Shown here: one piece after another, positions 53,102 through 62,753 of the stretch
Numbering within the stretch: the first letter of the stretch is position 1
How the letters are laid out: each line of letters opens with the position of its first letter
From: a virus
DNA length: 64,000 nt
IMG/VR virus record: IMGVR_UViG_3300015371_000009
Span: 1-64,000 of that record
Strand: one strand, 5' to 3'
The notes under the pieces: model-generated
Told to the model about the DNA's origin: nothing
Seen by the model: only the letters and a program-made list of their open reading frames with translations
Database searches by the model: none
Translations under genes and position numbers: made by a program

Positions 53102-55360
53102 ATGCCGATGAAGCCGCACAAAGGCGAAAGCCAGAGCGATTTCATGAAGCGCTGCGTCCCGGAAATGATGGGCAACGGCAAGCGCGAAAACGATCAGGCG
53201 GTCGCCGCCTGCATGCAGATGTTTCGCGACGACAAGAACAAGCAGATCGATCCGGAGGACTACGACACCCTTGAGGAGTTCATGGCCGACTGCACGGCCG
53301 AAGGCGAAGACATCGAGTCGTGCAAGCTGATTTGGGAGCAGCGCAAGCACAAGGGCGCGCCCGCGGTGCTGCACAAGACCCATGCCGGCGCCGTGCAGGG
53401 AATGGAATTCGTGCTGTCCGACGAAACGCCCGATCGCATGGGCGACGTCATCGTGTCGACCGGCTGGCAGCTCGACAACTTCAAGAAAAATCCGATCGCG
53501 CTGTTCAACCATCGCGCCGATTTCCCGATCGGCAAGTGGCAAAATCTGCGCATCGACAAGGGCGCGCTGCGCGGTCATCTGCAGCTGGCGCCAGCCGGCA
53601 CCTCCGACCGCATTGATGAAATCCGCAAGCTGATCGAGGCCGACATTCTGCGCGCCGTATCGGTCGGCTTCCGGCCCGTGGAATCGCAGGCGCGCAAAGG
53701 CGCCGGTGATGTCGTGCTGGGCGAAACCTTCGCCAAGCAAGAGCTAGTCGAAACCTCGCTGGTCAGCGTTCCGGCAAACCCGAACGCGCTGGCGGTGGCC
53801 AAGTCGATGAAGATTTCCGCCGCGACCCTCGACCTCGTCTTCGCCAAGCAAGGCAACAGAAGCGTGGTCCGCAGGACTCAAGGCGTCCCTGGCGAGCAAG
53901 CCGAAACATCTCGTATCGGAAAGAGCAGACAAATGTCGCTCGCACAACGCATCAAAGACGCGGAGGGCCGCATCGTCGGCTTCCGCGACAAGCTTACGGA
54001 CCATCTCGGCAAAGTCGATGACAGCAATGTCAGCGATGCCGACCTCGAGGTGACGCGCGAACTGAACGGCAAAATCGCGCAAGAGGAAAAAGGCCTCGAG
54101 GCACTCAAGGAGGCCGAGAAGCGGCTTGCCCTCACATCCGAGGACGATGCCGACGGCAACAACGGCGGCGCTGAACACCGCGTCACCAACGGCGGCGGCA
54201 ACAACAATCTCGTTGTCGCGCGCGCTGGATCGGCTCGGCCGTTCAACTTCACGCCGAAAAAAATGAAGGCGATCGACTACCTGGTGCGCGACGGTGTCGT
54301 GCAGCTGTTCTCGCATCGCCTGCACAAGCCGATCGATGATGTTCGGCGTGCGATCTACGGCGAAGACGAAGCCACCAAGGCGTTCATCGAGTTCAGCCAG
54401 AAGGCGGCCACGGCTCCGGCCATGACCAACGTCAGCGGCTGGGCCCAGGAACTGGTGCAACAGGTCAACGCCGAATTCCTCGAGCCGCTGAAGGCCAAGG
54501 CGATCTATCCCAGGCTGGCGCAAGCCGGCTTGGCGCTGACATTCGGCCGCAACGGCAAGATCGTCATCCCGACGCGGTCGGCCACCCCGACCATCGCCGG
54601 ATCGTTCGTCGGTGAAGGCAATCCCATCCCGGTGCGGCAGGGCGCCTTCACATCGTCGACGCTCACGCCGAAAAAAATGGCGGTCATCACCACGTGGACC
54701 CGCGAGATTGACGAGCACAGCGTGCCGGCGATTGAAGGCTTGCTGCGCGATGCAATCCAGCAGGACACTGCGACCGCGATCGACAGCGTGCTGCTCGACG
54801 CCAATCCGGCGACCGCGATCCGGCCGCCCGGCCTGCTCAACGGCGTTGCGGCTCTCACCGCCACGACCGGCGGCGGCTTCAACGCACTGGTGGGCGACCT
54901 CAAGCAGCTCAGCGGCGCGCTGATCACCGGCACGCAAGGCCATGTCCGCAACATGGTCTGGTTGATGAATCCTCAGCAAGTCCTGTCGATCGCACTGACG
55001 GCAGCTCCTGGTGTGGGTGCCTTCCCGTTCAAGGAGGAAATCAGCCGCGGGCAATTGCTGACGAACACCGTCATCGATTCCGGCACCGTGCCGCTTGGCA
55101 CCGTGATCGTGGTCGACGCGGCGGACTTCGTCACCGTCGGCGGTGAAGCGCCCCGGTTCGAAATCTCGGACCAAGCGACGCTGCACATGGAAGACACCGC
55201 GCCTCTGGCCATTTCGACGCCCGGCACACCGGCAACCGTTGCCGCGCCCGTGCGTTCGCTCTGGCAGACCGACTCGATGGCGCTGCGGCTGATCCTGCCG
55301 CTGAACTGGACGCTGCGTCGCACTGGCGTGGTCGCCTGGACTCAAAGCGTCACGTGGTAG
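53102..55360 (+). CDS. Prohead protease-major capsid fusion (HK97-type)
   Basis: A 752-residue protein. Residues 1-80 are a phage N-terminal domain like that in 47762-48985. Residues 85-230 are an S78 prohead protease: LFNHRADFPIGKW (His137), AVSVGF (Ser187), ETSLVSVPANP. Residues 275-345 are a charged, scaffold-like delta region. Residues 395-752 are the HK97 major capsid (GEGNPIPV, PKKMAVITTWTREID, and the C-terminal NWTLRRTGVVAW). Self-processing of one chain would release the coat. Confidence 0.85.
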   Translation: MPMKPHKGESQSDFMKRCVPEMMGNGKRENDQAVAACMQMFRDDKNKQIDPEDYDTLEEFMADCTAEGEDIESCKLIWEQRKHKGAPAVLHKTHAGAVQGMEFVLSDETPDRMGDVIVSTGWQLDNFKKNPIALFNHRADFPIGKWQNLRIDKGALRGHLQLAPAGTSDRIDEIRKLIEADILRAVSVGFRPVESQARKGAGDVVLGETFAKQELVETSLVSVPANPNALAVAKSMKISAATLDLVFAKQGNRSVVRRTQGVPGEQAETSRIGKSRQMSLAQRIKDAEGRIVGFRDKLTDHLGKVDDSNVSDADLEVTRELNGKIAQEEKGLEALKEAEKRLALTSEDDADGNNGGAEHRVTNGGGNNNLVVARAGSARPFNFTPKKMKAIDYLVRDGVVQLFSHRLHKPIDDVRRAIYGEDEATKAFIEFSQKAATAPAMTNVSGWAQELVQQVNAEFLEPLKAKAIYPRLAQAGLALTFGRNGKIVIPTRSATPTIAGSFVGEGNPIPVRQGAFTSSTLTPKKMAVITTWTREIDEHSVPAIEGLLRDAIQQDTATAIDSVLLDANPATAIRPPGLLNGVAALTATTGGGFNALVGDLKQLSGALITGTQGHVRNMVWLMNPQQVLSIALTAAPGVGAFPFKEEISRGQLLTNTVIDSGTVPLGTVIVVDAADFVTVGGEAPRFEISDQATLHMEDTAPLAISTPGTPATVAAPVRSLWQTDSMALRLILPLNWTLRRTGVVAWTQSVTW

Positions 55361-55368
55361 GCCCGGAG

Positions 55369-55393
55369 GGCCCGCCAAATCCGGCGGGCCTTT
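55369..55393 (+). terminator. Weak terminator-like hairpin
   Basis: GGCCCGCC/GGCGGGCC around six nt, followed by only TTTC. It may attenuate transcription between capsid and portal genes. Confidence 0.5.
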
Positions 55394-55430
55394 CACCTCG
55401 CTAAGCGATCACAAAAACAGGAGACAGAAA

Positions 55431-55733
55431 ATGGACGTAACGGAAACTCAGAAAAGTCAGTTGGCCGCCAGCAAAGTGGCTGCCGAAAAGACGCTCCAAG
55501 ATCAAGAGCGTGTTGCCAAAGGCAAGCCGACGCCGACTCAGGAAGAGAATGATTTGGCGCGGGTCGGTGTTCATGTGACGGAGCATGAAGACGACGGCAG
55601 CGGGCCCGATCCGAACAATCCGGTCGGACTTGATCAGCGTCAGATCGAGGCCAAGCGGCCGGGACAGAACTACCAGACCCGTGCAGCGCAACCGGCATCG
55701 CGGCCGGCGGCAACGACTCATCGAAGCGAATGA
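55431..55733 (+). CDS. Hypothetical protein, 100 aa
   Basis: Acidic, disordered-looking protein (HVTEHEDDGSGPDPNNP). SD AGGAGAC upstream. Located between capsid and portal, a place for small assembly factors. Coupled to the portal gene by ATGA. Confidence 0.6.
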   Translation: MDVTETQKSQLAASKVAAEKTLQDQERVAKGKPTPTQEENDLARVGVHVTEHEDDGSGPDPNNPVGLDQRQIEAKRPGQNYQTRAAQPASRPAATTHRSE

Positions 55734-57181
55734 ACGCGAAGTCACTCATTCGCCGAATGTTGTCCCCCTTGGTCGCGAAAGCGGCCGAGGGGGAATACCG
55801 TCCTGGGCCATGGCAGCTGCCGATCACCGGCGGCTGGCTGTCCAGCGACGTCGGCCAGTATTGGAATTGGTGGCAGCTCGGCTACAACCCGGAAACCGGG
55901 GCCGGCCGCTCCGCCATCGTCGAAGCTTGCGTGTCGGCGTACGCGCAAACCATAGCCATGTGCCCCGGCGATCACTGGAGGATGAACAAAAAGAAAGGTC
56001 GCGATCGCGTCACCAATTCGGCGCTCGCGCGTATCCTGCGCTATCCCAACGACTACCAATCGATTTCCGATTTCCTGCTCAATCTAGTGCGGCAGCTGTT
56101 CCTTGAGGGCAACGCCTATTGCTTGGCGCTGCGCAATGACCGCTTCGAAGTCGACGAATTGCACTTGATGGATTCGCGGCAGTCGGCGCCGCAGCTCGCC
56201 AGAACCGGCGACGTGTTCTATCACCTCGCCGGCAACAGCGTCATCCAACGCCGGATCACCGGGCCGCTGATCGTGCCGCAGCGTGACGTTTTGCACGTGC
56301 GGCTGGCGTGCGACCGGCGCTCGCCATGGCCGCTGCTCGGCCAGTCACCGCTCGAGGCGGCATTTTCTGATCTTGAAGTCGGCGACGCGCTGCAGCGTCA
56401 GCAGATTCAATATTACCTGAACCAGGCGCGGCCCTCCGCGGTGCTGTCGACCGACCTCGACCTCGACAAGGACCAGACCCAATCGCTGCGCGATCGCTGG
56501 AACGATCAAGTGCGCGGCATGGGCTCGGGCGGCACGCCGATTCTCACACACGGCTTGAAGGTGCAGCCGTGGGGCACTGCGCCGAAGGACGCGATGATCG
56601 CCGACATCGCCAAGCTCAGCGACCAGCGCGTCGCTCTGGTGTTTCGCGTGCCGCTGCAAATTCTCGGGCTCGGCGGCACACCGCTCAGCTCGACCGAAGC
56701 ACAGATGCAATGGTGGATCGCCAACGGTTTGGGCTTTGCACTGAATCATGTTGAGGAGGCGATCGGCGTGCTGTTTCAGTTGGCCGGTCAGCCCGATGAG
56801 TACGTTGAATTCGACACCGCGGCGTTGCTGCGCTCGGCATTCAAGGATCGGGTCGAGGCATTGGCGCGCGGCGTGCAGGGCGGCATTTTTGCGCCGAACG
56901 AAGCGCGCAATCAGGAAGGCTATGACAGCGTGAAGTTCGGCGATGAGCCGCGCGTGCAACAGCAAGTGGTCCCGTTGTCCGCCGCCGCCGAAATCCCCGC
57001 CGCTCCAGCACCGCGGGCGGCGCCGCCCGCAGCCGGGCAACCGGCACCGGTTGATGGCGCCAAGCCCGCGCCCGCTCAAGAAGCCAAGCCCGCCGCCAAG
57101 GAATTTTCCCATGACGACATCAAACGGGAAGCCCGACGAGTCATTGCTTCCGCCGCCAGAATCGGCCGGCGTTTTAACTGA
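55730..57181 (+). CDS. Portal protein (HK97-type)
   Basis: A 483-residue protein. GRSAIVEACVSAYAQTIAMC, LLNLVRQLFLEGNAYCLALR, PSAVLSTDLDLDKDQTQSLR and FRVPLQILGLGG mark the HK97-type portal core. A Pro/Ala-rich tail ends in a basic segment. It forms the DNA-passage ring. It lies downstream of the capsid gene and about 20 kb from terminase, an unusual order. Confidence 0.85.
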   Translation: MNAKSLIRRMLSPLVAKAAEGEYRPGPWQLPITGGWLSSDVGQYWNWWQLGYNPETGAGRSAIVEACVSAYAQTIAMCPGDHWRMNKKKGRDRVTNSALARILRYPNDYQSISDFLLNLVRQLFLEGNAYCLALRNDRFEVDELHLMDSRQSAPQLARTGDVFYHLAGNSVIQRRITGPLIVPQRDVLHVRLACDRRSPWPLLGQSPLEAAFSDLEVGDALQRQQIQYYLNQARPSAVLSTDLDLDKDQTQSLRDRWNDQVRGMGSGGTPILTHGLKVQPWGTAPKDAMIADIAKLSDQRVALVFRVPLQILGLGGTPLSSTEAQMQWWIANGLGFALNHVEEAIGVLFQLAGQPDEYVEFDTAALLRSAFKDRVEALARGVQGGIFAPNEARNQEGYDSVKFGDEPRVQQQVVPLSAAAEIPAAPAPRAAPPAAGQPAPVDGAKPAPAQEAKPAAKEFSHDDIKREARRVIASAARIGRRFN

Positions 57182-58613
57182 CCTCTGGCATGAGGTGCTG
57201 GCCGAAACGCTGGCGCTCGAGCGCGAGCAGTGGCAGCGCGATCGCGCGCTGATGCAATCGCAGTCTGACGCCATCATCGCCAATCTGCGCGCCGAAGTGG
57301 CGACGCTGCGCAGCGACATGGTCACGCTGATCACCGAACGGCTGGCCAGCTTGCGCAACGGCGAGCCCGGCCCGCGCGGTCAACGCGGTGAGAAGGGCCA
57401 GCCCGGCAACGATGGCGCACCCGGCAGTGTCGGCGAACCAGGACCGCCGGGGCCGCAAGGCGAACGTGGTGAAGCAGGCATGCCCGGCACCGCCGGCCAA
57501 GCAGGCCCGCCGGGCGAACCGGGGGCGCCGGGTCAACAGGGGCCGCAAGGTCAACCCGGAGAAAAGGGCCAGCCCGGCGCCGATGGTGTTGCGGGCCCGG
57601 CTGGCCCGCCGGGAGAACCTGGGGCGGCAGGCGCGCCCGGTGAGCCAGGACCGCAGGGCCCGGCAGGGCCGCAGGGTGAGGCTGGGCAACCCGGTGAAGC
57701 CGGCCCGCAGGGCGCCGCAGGGCCGCAGGGACCGGCCGGCGAAGCCGGTCAACCTGGGGAGCGCGGCTTGCCCGGTGAACCCGGCGCCCATGGCGAAAAG
57801 GGCGATCCCGGAACCGACGGCGCGCCCGGCGCGCCCGGCGCGCGCGGCGAACCTGGGCAGAAGGGCGAGCGCGGCGACAAAGGCCTCGACGGCAAGGACG
57901 GCGCGATCGGCGCCATGGGCCCGCAGGGTCAGCGCGGAGAGATGGGCCCGCGCGGCCAGCGCGGCGAACCCGGTGAGCGCGGGCTACCCGGCACGCCGGG
58001 GCTGAAGGGCGACACCGGCCCGACTGGCCAACGCGGCGAACCTGGGCAGCCCGGCCTGCGCGGCGAGAAGGGCGACAAAGGTGAAGTGGGCCCGATCGGC
58101 TTGCTGCCGGTGGTGAAGGCGTGGAAGCCCGACACCGTCCACTATCGCGCAGAAGTCGTGATGCATAACGGCGCCAGCTTCCAGGCCACCAAGGACACCG
58201 GCCAGGAGCCGCCGCATTCGGACTGGATCGCACTGTCGATCGCCGGCCGCGACGGCGCGTCGCCGGAAGTGCTCGGCACCTACAAGCCGGGCGAGAAGTA
58301 CAAGCGGCTGAACATCGTCGCGCTGAACAACGGCAGCTTCATCGCCAAGCGCGATGATCCCGGCGAATGCCCCGGGGATGGCTGGCAGCTGCTCACGTCA
58401 CCCGGTCGCAAGGGCGACAAAGGGCTGCCCGGCGATCGTGGCGAGAAAGGCTTGCGCGGCGAGAAGGGCGACCCCGGCGACACCGTGGTCGTGGTCGGCT
58501 GGCGGGTCGAGCGCTCCAAGTATGTCGCGACGCCGGTGATGTCCGACGGCAAGGACGGCCCGCCGCTCGAGCTGCGCGCGCTGTTCGAACAATTCCAGGG
58601 CGAAGCGCGCTGA
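57111..58613 (+). CDS. Collagen-like fibre protein with C-terminal binding domains
   Basis: A 500-residue protein, start [15 protein letters not shown], overlapping the portal end by 71 bp. Residues about 20-80 are a coiled coil. About 85-325 are Gly-X-Y triplets. The C-terminal part has [20 protein letters not shown] and [20 protein letters not shown], two ChiC-like carbohydrate-binding units. It is probably a virion fibre or decoration protein. Confidence 0.75.
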   Translation: MTTSNGKPDESLLPPPESAGVLTDLWHEVLAETLALEREQWQRDRALMQSQSDAIIANLRAEVATLRSDMVTLITERLASLRNGEPGPRGQRGEKGQPGNDGAPGSVGEPGPPGPQGERGEAGMPGTAGQAGPPGEPGAPGQQGPQGQPGEKGQPGADGVAGPAGPPGEPGAAGAPGEPGPQGPAGPQGEAGQPGEAGPQGAAGPQGPAGEAGQPGERGLPGEPGAHGEKGDPGTDGAPGAPGARGEPGQKGERGDKGLDGKDGAIGAMGPQGQRGEMGPRGQRGEPGERGLPGTPGLKGDTGPTGQRGEPGQPGLRGEKGDKGEVGPIGLLPVVKAWKPDTVHYRAEVVMHNGASFQATKDTGQEPPHSDWIALSIAGRDGASPEVLGTYKPGEKYKRLNIVALNNGSFIAKRDDPGECPGDGWQLLTSPGRKGDKGLPGDRGEKGLRGEKGDPGDTVVVVGWRVERSKYVATPVMSDGKDGPPLELRALFEQFQGEAR

Positions 58614-58621
58614 AGCGAAGT

Positions 58622-58673
58622 GGCACGGCGGCACCGCTCGCTTGGATGTCAATGCCACTGTGGCCGCCGTGCC
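58622..58673 (+). repeat. 30-nt-loop hairpin family, copy 10
   Basis: Perfect 11-bp arms (58622-58632, 58663-58673) with a stem unlike the others. Loop of 30 nt: A, 8 nt, TTGGATGTCA, 10 nt, G. Between fibre and connector genes. Confidence 0.85.
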
Positions 58674-58709
58674 GTGGTCCTCTCGCGAAGACCGTGAAAA
58701 GCGTAATCC

Positions 58710-59333
58710 ATGGCCGACATAATTATCAAGATACTCACGCCAGCAACTCAGTTCGATTTGCTGACGCTGCAGGAAGCCAAGCTGGCGCTGGGCATCACCG
58801 ACAATCTGTCGGACGCGCAGCTGCAGCAAAGCATCACGGTCTATTCCGACGTCGTGTCGGAGTTGACCAACCGTGTCTTCGCCAAGGAGCGCGTGCGCGA
58901 AACGTGGCGCTGCCTCGGCAGCCGGCGATTGTTTCTGTCGCACTGGCCGATCGTGGAAACCGACATCGAAAAAGTCGAGTGCCCGCGCGGCACGCTGATG
59001 GACCCGGCGACCTACGAAATCGAGGAGCGCAGCGGCAAGATCGAGCTGTTCGGCCCGCAGCCAGAGCCGATCGAAATCACTTACACCGGCGGCGTCACGC
59101 TGCCCGATAAGGCGCCGCCGGCGCTCAAGCAAGCCACGCTCTTGCTGATCCGCGAAGACCGCGCCACGGCGCAGCGGCAAGCGACCAGCGGCATTCGCTC
59201 GCTATCGCACAAGGAAGCCAGGGTCATGTTCTTTGATCCGGCGCAACAGCTGCGGGCGCAGGGCGGCGGCGGCAACCAGACCATGAACGCCGTCAGCGCG
59301 CTGCTGTCCCATTACACGCGGCTCGAGGTCTGA
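58710..59333 (+). CDS. Head-tail connector (gp6-like)
   Basis: A 207-residue protein. FDLLTLQEAKLALGITDNLS and ITVYSDVVSELTNRVFAKE are typical of the HK97 gp6/YqbG-type connectors. It docks on the portal ring. Confidence 0.8.
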   Translation: MADIIIKILTPATQFDLLTLQEAKLALGITDNLSDAQLQQSITVYSDVVSELTNRVFAKERVRETWRCLGSRRLFLSHWPIVETDIEKVECPRGTLMDPATYEIEERSGKIELFGPQPEPIEITYTGGVTLPDKAPPALKQATLLLIREDRATAQRQATSGIRSLSHKEARVMFFDPAQQLRAQGGGGNQTMNAVSALLSHYTRLEV

Positions 59334-59334
59334 C

Positions 59335-59718
59335 GTGCTCACGTTCGAGGTCGACACCGACAAGGCGCGGGAGAAGGTCCAGGCGCTGACCGAAAACGTC
59401 GAAGGCCTGAAGGGCCTCAACGGCAAAATGTTCGAGGAGTTCGTCGCGTGGCAGGAAGACGATATGCGGCGCAAGTACGCCAATCTGGTGCCGCAGGGCG
59501 ATGACGCCGGCTACACGCTGATTTGGCCACGCTCGCGATTGTCGACGGAGCGGCGCAAGCGCCGCAGCAGCCGCACGCTGGTGCGACCGCGGACCGAAGG
59601 CCCGCACGTTGGCGCCGGCCGCCCGCATTCAATGCGGCCGATCCTGCGGCCAGAGCTGTTCGAAAAGCTGCAACAGCGAATGTCCGAAATGCTCAAGAAG
59701 GTCGTGCCATGGGCGTGA
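59335..59718 (+). CDS. Putative head-closure/neck protein
   Basis: A 127-residue protein with a GTG start one base after the connector stop. An acidic N-terminal helix (TDKAREKVQALTEN) and a basic C-terminal half (RLSTERRKRRSSRTLVR). The position suits an HK97 gp10-like or Mu-like neck protein. Confidence 0.55.
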   Translation: MLTFEVDTDKAREKVQALTENVEGLKGLNGKMFEEFVAWQEDDMRRKYANLVPQGDDAGYTLIWPRSRLSTERRKRRSSRTLVRPRTEGPHVGAGRPHSMRPILRPELFEKLQQRMSEMLKKVVPWA

Positions 59719-60068
59719 ATTTTGCAACGCTGCTGTACGAGCCTCAGTTTGACATGTTCGCGGTGTCGGTGGTGTTCAATCCGCTGGTGAGCCAGCCGGG
59801 GCAGCCGACCTACAACGGCCGCGGAATTTTCGACACGACCGAACTTGACGTCGTGGCGTTGGACGGCTCGATCGTGTCCGACCAGAAAACAATTCTCGAC
59901 ATCCTGGAAAAAGAATTCACCGTGCTGCCGCTGCAGGGCGATCACGTCAACATTCCGGCCGACTGCAACGGCGTGCCGAAGGGCGACTACGAAATCATCA
60001 GCGCCTCGACCAACGGCGGCGGCGAAACCACGTTGACGCTGCGCGAGCTGGTGACGGCGAAGCCGTGA
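59709..60068 (+). CDS. Putative neck / head-tail joining protein
   Basis: A 119-residue protein, start MGVNFATLLYEPQFD overlapping the previous stop. 'LPLQGDHVNIP' and beta-rich sequence fit a head-tail joining (gpFII-like) fold. Assignment is mainly positional. Confidence 0.55.
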   Translation: MGVNFATLLYEPQFDMFAVSVVFNPLVSQPGQPTYNGRGIFDTTELDVVALDGSIVSDQKTILDILEKEFTVLPLQGDHVNIPADCNGVPKGDYEIISASTNGGGETTLTLRELVTAKP

Positions 60069-60069
60069 C

Positions 60070-60726
60070 ATGGGCATCACCGACACGCAAAGCTATTCGC
60101 AAGTTTTGCGCGATGTGTTCTTCGCGCGGTTGGTGACGCTGCCGTTCTTTGCCGGCTTCAAGGCGCGCCGCAGCAAAATGCTGCAGATCATGCGCGAAAC
60201 CATTCCCTATCTCGGCGTCTATATCGTCGACGAAGGCATGGCGCCCGACGGCGACGGCAACGCCGGCCATATCAAATTCGTGCACACGCTGCGGCTCGGC
60301 TTCTCGGTCATCATCCACAACAACGATGCCGTCGCCGCCGAACTGAAATTGGACGAAGCGTTTTGGGCGATCATGAACGGCCTGTGGCGCGACCCGTACA
60401 TCACCAACATGCTGGACACCTGGAATCCCGCCACCGCCAGCGGCACGCCGGATAACACGCGGTTCGAAGCCGTCGTGCGCGGCAATCGCAAGCACGTGTG
60501 GGGTTCGGCCGGGCTCAACAACGAGCTGCCTTACGGCGAGCTGCAGTACGAAGCATCGGTCACCTACCGCTCAGAGTTCGCGCCGGTCATCACCGATGAC
60601 TTGCTGCATATCCACGTCGAAACCGTGCCGCTTGCCAAGGACGGCACCGTCCCTGCCGCTGATGTCGTGCAGCGCATCATCAGTGAATACGAATTTACCC
60701 CCGCGCAGCAAGGAGAAGGACAATGA
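60070..60726 (+). CDS. Putative tail terminator/completion protein
   Basis: A 218-residue protein. It contains 'PYLGVYIVDEGMAPDGDGNA' and 'DLLHIHVETVPLAKD', with the overall pattern and position of tail-terminator proteins that cap the tube. The assignment is inferred from gene order. Confidence 0.55.
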   Translation: MGITDTQSYSQVLRDVFFARLVTLPFFAGFKARRSKMLQIMRETIPYLGVYIVDEGMAPDGDGNAGHIKFVHTLRLGFSVIIHNNDAVAAELKLDEAFWAIMNGLWRDPYITNMLDTWNPATASGTPDNTRFEAVVRGNRKHVWGSAGLNNELPYGELQYEASVTYRSEFAPVITDDLLHIHVETVPLAKDGTVPAADVVQRIISEYEFTPAQQGEGQ

Positions 60727-61025
60727 CTGATCAAACAACCGCTCCTAGCGAGCGGAAAAAGCAGCTCGACGCCCGGCGCAAGCTGATCGCCGATCGGATG
60801 CCGAAGGTTGAGCGCGTGCGTGTCACGCCCGCGACCGATGACATTCGCAGAGTGCTGACGCATCCCAGCAACGGCACAAAATTCCCGGAAAGCGGCTCGG
60901 TCGAATGGCCGCTCGACAATTTCACGAAGCGCCGCCTGCGCGACGGCAGCGTGGTCCGTGAGCAAGCCCAACCGCAGCCAGCCCGCGAGCAACCGCGCAA
61001 GCCGGCACCGGCGCGCAGCGAGTAA
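60723..61025 (+). CDS. DUF2635-like tail protein
   Basis: A 100-residue protein. The central VRVTPATDDIRRVLTHPSNG, then WPLDNFTKRRLRDGSVV, matches the Mu gp38-type/DUF2635 family just before the sheath. A Pro/Arg-rich tail follows. Confidence 0.65.
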   Translation: MTDQTTAPSERKKQLDARRKLIADRMPKVERVRVTPATDDIRRVLTHPSNGTKFPESGSVEWPLDNFTKRRLRDGSVVREQAQPQPAREQPRKPAPARSE

Positions 61026-61058
61026 TTCCGAAACAATCCGAACAGCGGAGACACAATC

Positions 61059-62630
61059 ATGCCTATCTCGTTTTCTCAGATTCCCGCCAACATCAAGGTC
61101 CCGCTTTATTGGGTGGAAGTAGACCCATCGAAGGCGGGACTGCCAGTGATCAAGCTGCCGGCGCTACTGGTCGGCACCATGATCGACGCTGGCGATGCCA
61201 CGCCCGACGTGCCGATTGCGATCGGCAGTCAGGCGCAAGCCGATGCACATTTCGGCCAAGGCTCCGAACTGTCGCGCATGTTCAAAGCGTTTTTTGCCAA
61301 CAACTTCGCAAATGAAGTGTGGGGCTTGGGCGTCGCCGAACCCGGCGCGGCTGTGGCTGGTTCCGGCACCATCACGATCACGACGGCGCAGACCGAAGCC
61401 GGCACCGTGCATCTCTACATCGGCGGCGAGCACGTGCCGGTGAATGTCGGCGCAACCGACACTACCGACCAGGTTGCCACCGCCATTGCGGCAGCGATCA
61501 ACAGCAACATGTCGCTGCCGGTGACGGCCGCGGCGACCACCAACGCGGTGACGCTGACCGCTGCGTGGAAGGGCGTCGGCGGTAACGAAATCCGCGTCGA
61601 CCTCAACTACTACGGCAGCATCGGCGGCGAGCGCTTGCCGCCCGGCATGGTGATCACTCTCCCGGCCACCGGCTTCCTGACTGGCGGCACCGGCGTTCCG
61701 GTGTTCGACACCGCCATCAGCAACCTGGGCGAACACGAGTTCGAATACGTGGCAATGCCATTCACCGACTCGACCTCGCTGTTTGACTGGGAGCAGGAAT
61801 ACGGCTTCAGCGATACCGGCCGCTGGGGCTGGCAGCGCCAGCATTTTGGCCACGTGTTCTCGGCCAAGCGCGGGCTCTACAGCGACTTGCTCACGTTCGG
61901 TCAGACCCGCAACAGCGGCGTGATGTCGATCCTCGGGTTCGAGGTGGCAAGCCCGTCGCCAGCGTTCGAGTGGGCCGCGGCCTACACGGCGAAGGCACAA
62001 CGGGCCTTGATCAATGATCCGGCGCGACCGCTGCAGACGCTGTCGCTCAATCAGATCAAGCTCGCACCGCTCGACCAGCGTTTCAATTTCATCGAATTGA
62101 ATTCGCTGGCGCTCAGCGGCATCGCCATCCAAAAGGCCGGCTCGGACAATCAGCCGATGCTCGCTCGAGAGCAGACGACATATCAGCTGAACTTGTACGG
62201 GCAGCCGGATGACGCCTACGAGCTGGTCACCACGCTGGCGACGCTGGCCAAGGTGCTGCGCAATCAGCGCCAAGCCATCACGTCGAAATTCCCGCGCCAC
62301 AAACTGGCCAACGACGGCACGCGGTTCGGTCCCGGTCAGGCGATCGTCACGCCCGGCATCGCCAAGGCCGAACTGATCGCCCAGTACCGGATGGACGAAT
62401 ATAACGGCCTTGTCGAGGACACGCGCAACTTCAAAAAGAACTTGCTGGTCGAGCGTGATCCCAACGACCCGAACCGGCTGAACGTGCTCTATCCGCCAGA
62501 CCTGATCAACCAGCTCCGCATCTTCGCGGTGCTGGCGCAATTCCGTCTGCAGTACGACCGCGGCATCGACACCGAAATCGCGGCCGGTGCCAACCTCGGC
62601 GTGACCGGACGGTTGCCGCTCACGGCGTAA
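61059..62630 (+). CDS. Tail sheath protein (Mu gpL-like)
   Basis: A 523-residue protein. MPISFSQIPANIKVPLYWVE, 'FANNFANEVWGLGVAEPG', a conserved AAINSNMSLPVTA insert, and the C-terminal VTPGIAKAELIAQYRMDEY...LLVERDPNDPNRLNVL signature of Mu-type sheaths. It makes the tail contractile, so this is a myovirus. Confidence 0.9.
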   Translation: MPISFSQIPANIKVPLYWVEVDPSKAGLPVIKLPALLVGTMIDAGDATPDVPIAIGSQAQADAHFGQGSELSRMFKAFFANNFANEVWGLGVAEPGAAVAGSGTITITTAQTEAGTVHLYIGGEHVPVNVGATDTTDQVATAIAAAINSNMSLPVTAAATTNAVTLTAAWKGVGGNEIRVDLNYYGSIGGERLPPGMVITLPATGFLTGGTGVPVFDTAISNLGEHEFEYVAMPFTDSTSLFDWEQEYGFSDTGRWGWQRQHFGHVFSAKRGLYSDLLTFGQTRNSGVMSILGFEVASPSPAFEWAAAYTAKAQRALINDPARPLQTLSLNQIKLAPLDQRFNFIELNSLALSGIAIQKAGSDNQPMLAREQTTYQLNLYGQPDDAYELVTTLATLAKVLRNQRQAITSKFPRHKLANDGTRFGPGQAIVTPGIAKAELIAQYRMDEYNGLVEDTRNFKKNLLVERDPNDPNRLNVLYPPDLINQLRIFAVLAQFRLQYDRGIDTEIAAGANLGVTGRLPLTA

Positions 62631-62639
62631 ATGAAAAGC

Positions 62640-62697
62640 GGGACCGGCCGGGCAGAGCTGGTTTGGGTGACACGAATCTTTCGGCCCGACCGGTCCC
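62640..62697 (+). repeat. 30-nt-loop hairpin family, copy 11
   Basis: Arms 62640-62653 and 62684-62697 form 13 pairs with one mismatch. Loop of 30 nt: A, 8 nt, TTGGGTGACA, 10 nt, G. It lies between the sheath and tube genes. Confidence 0.85.
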
Positions 62698-62753
62698 TGT
62701 GGTGCCTCACGGCAGCACACTGAAATCCTAATCCCCAAAAACAGGAGAAGACA

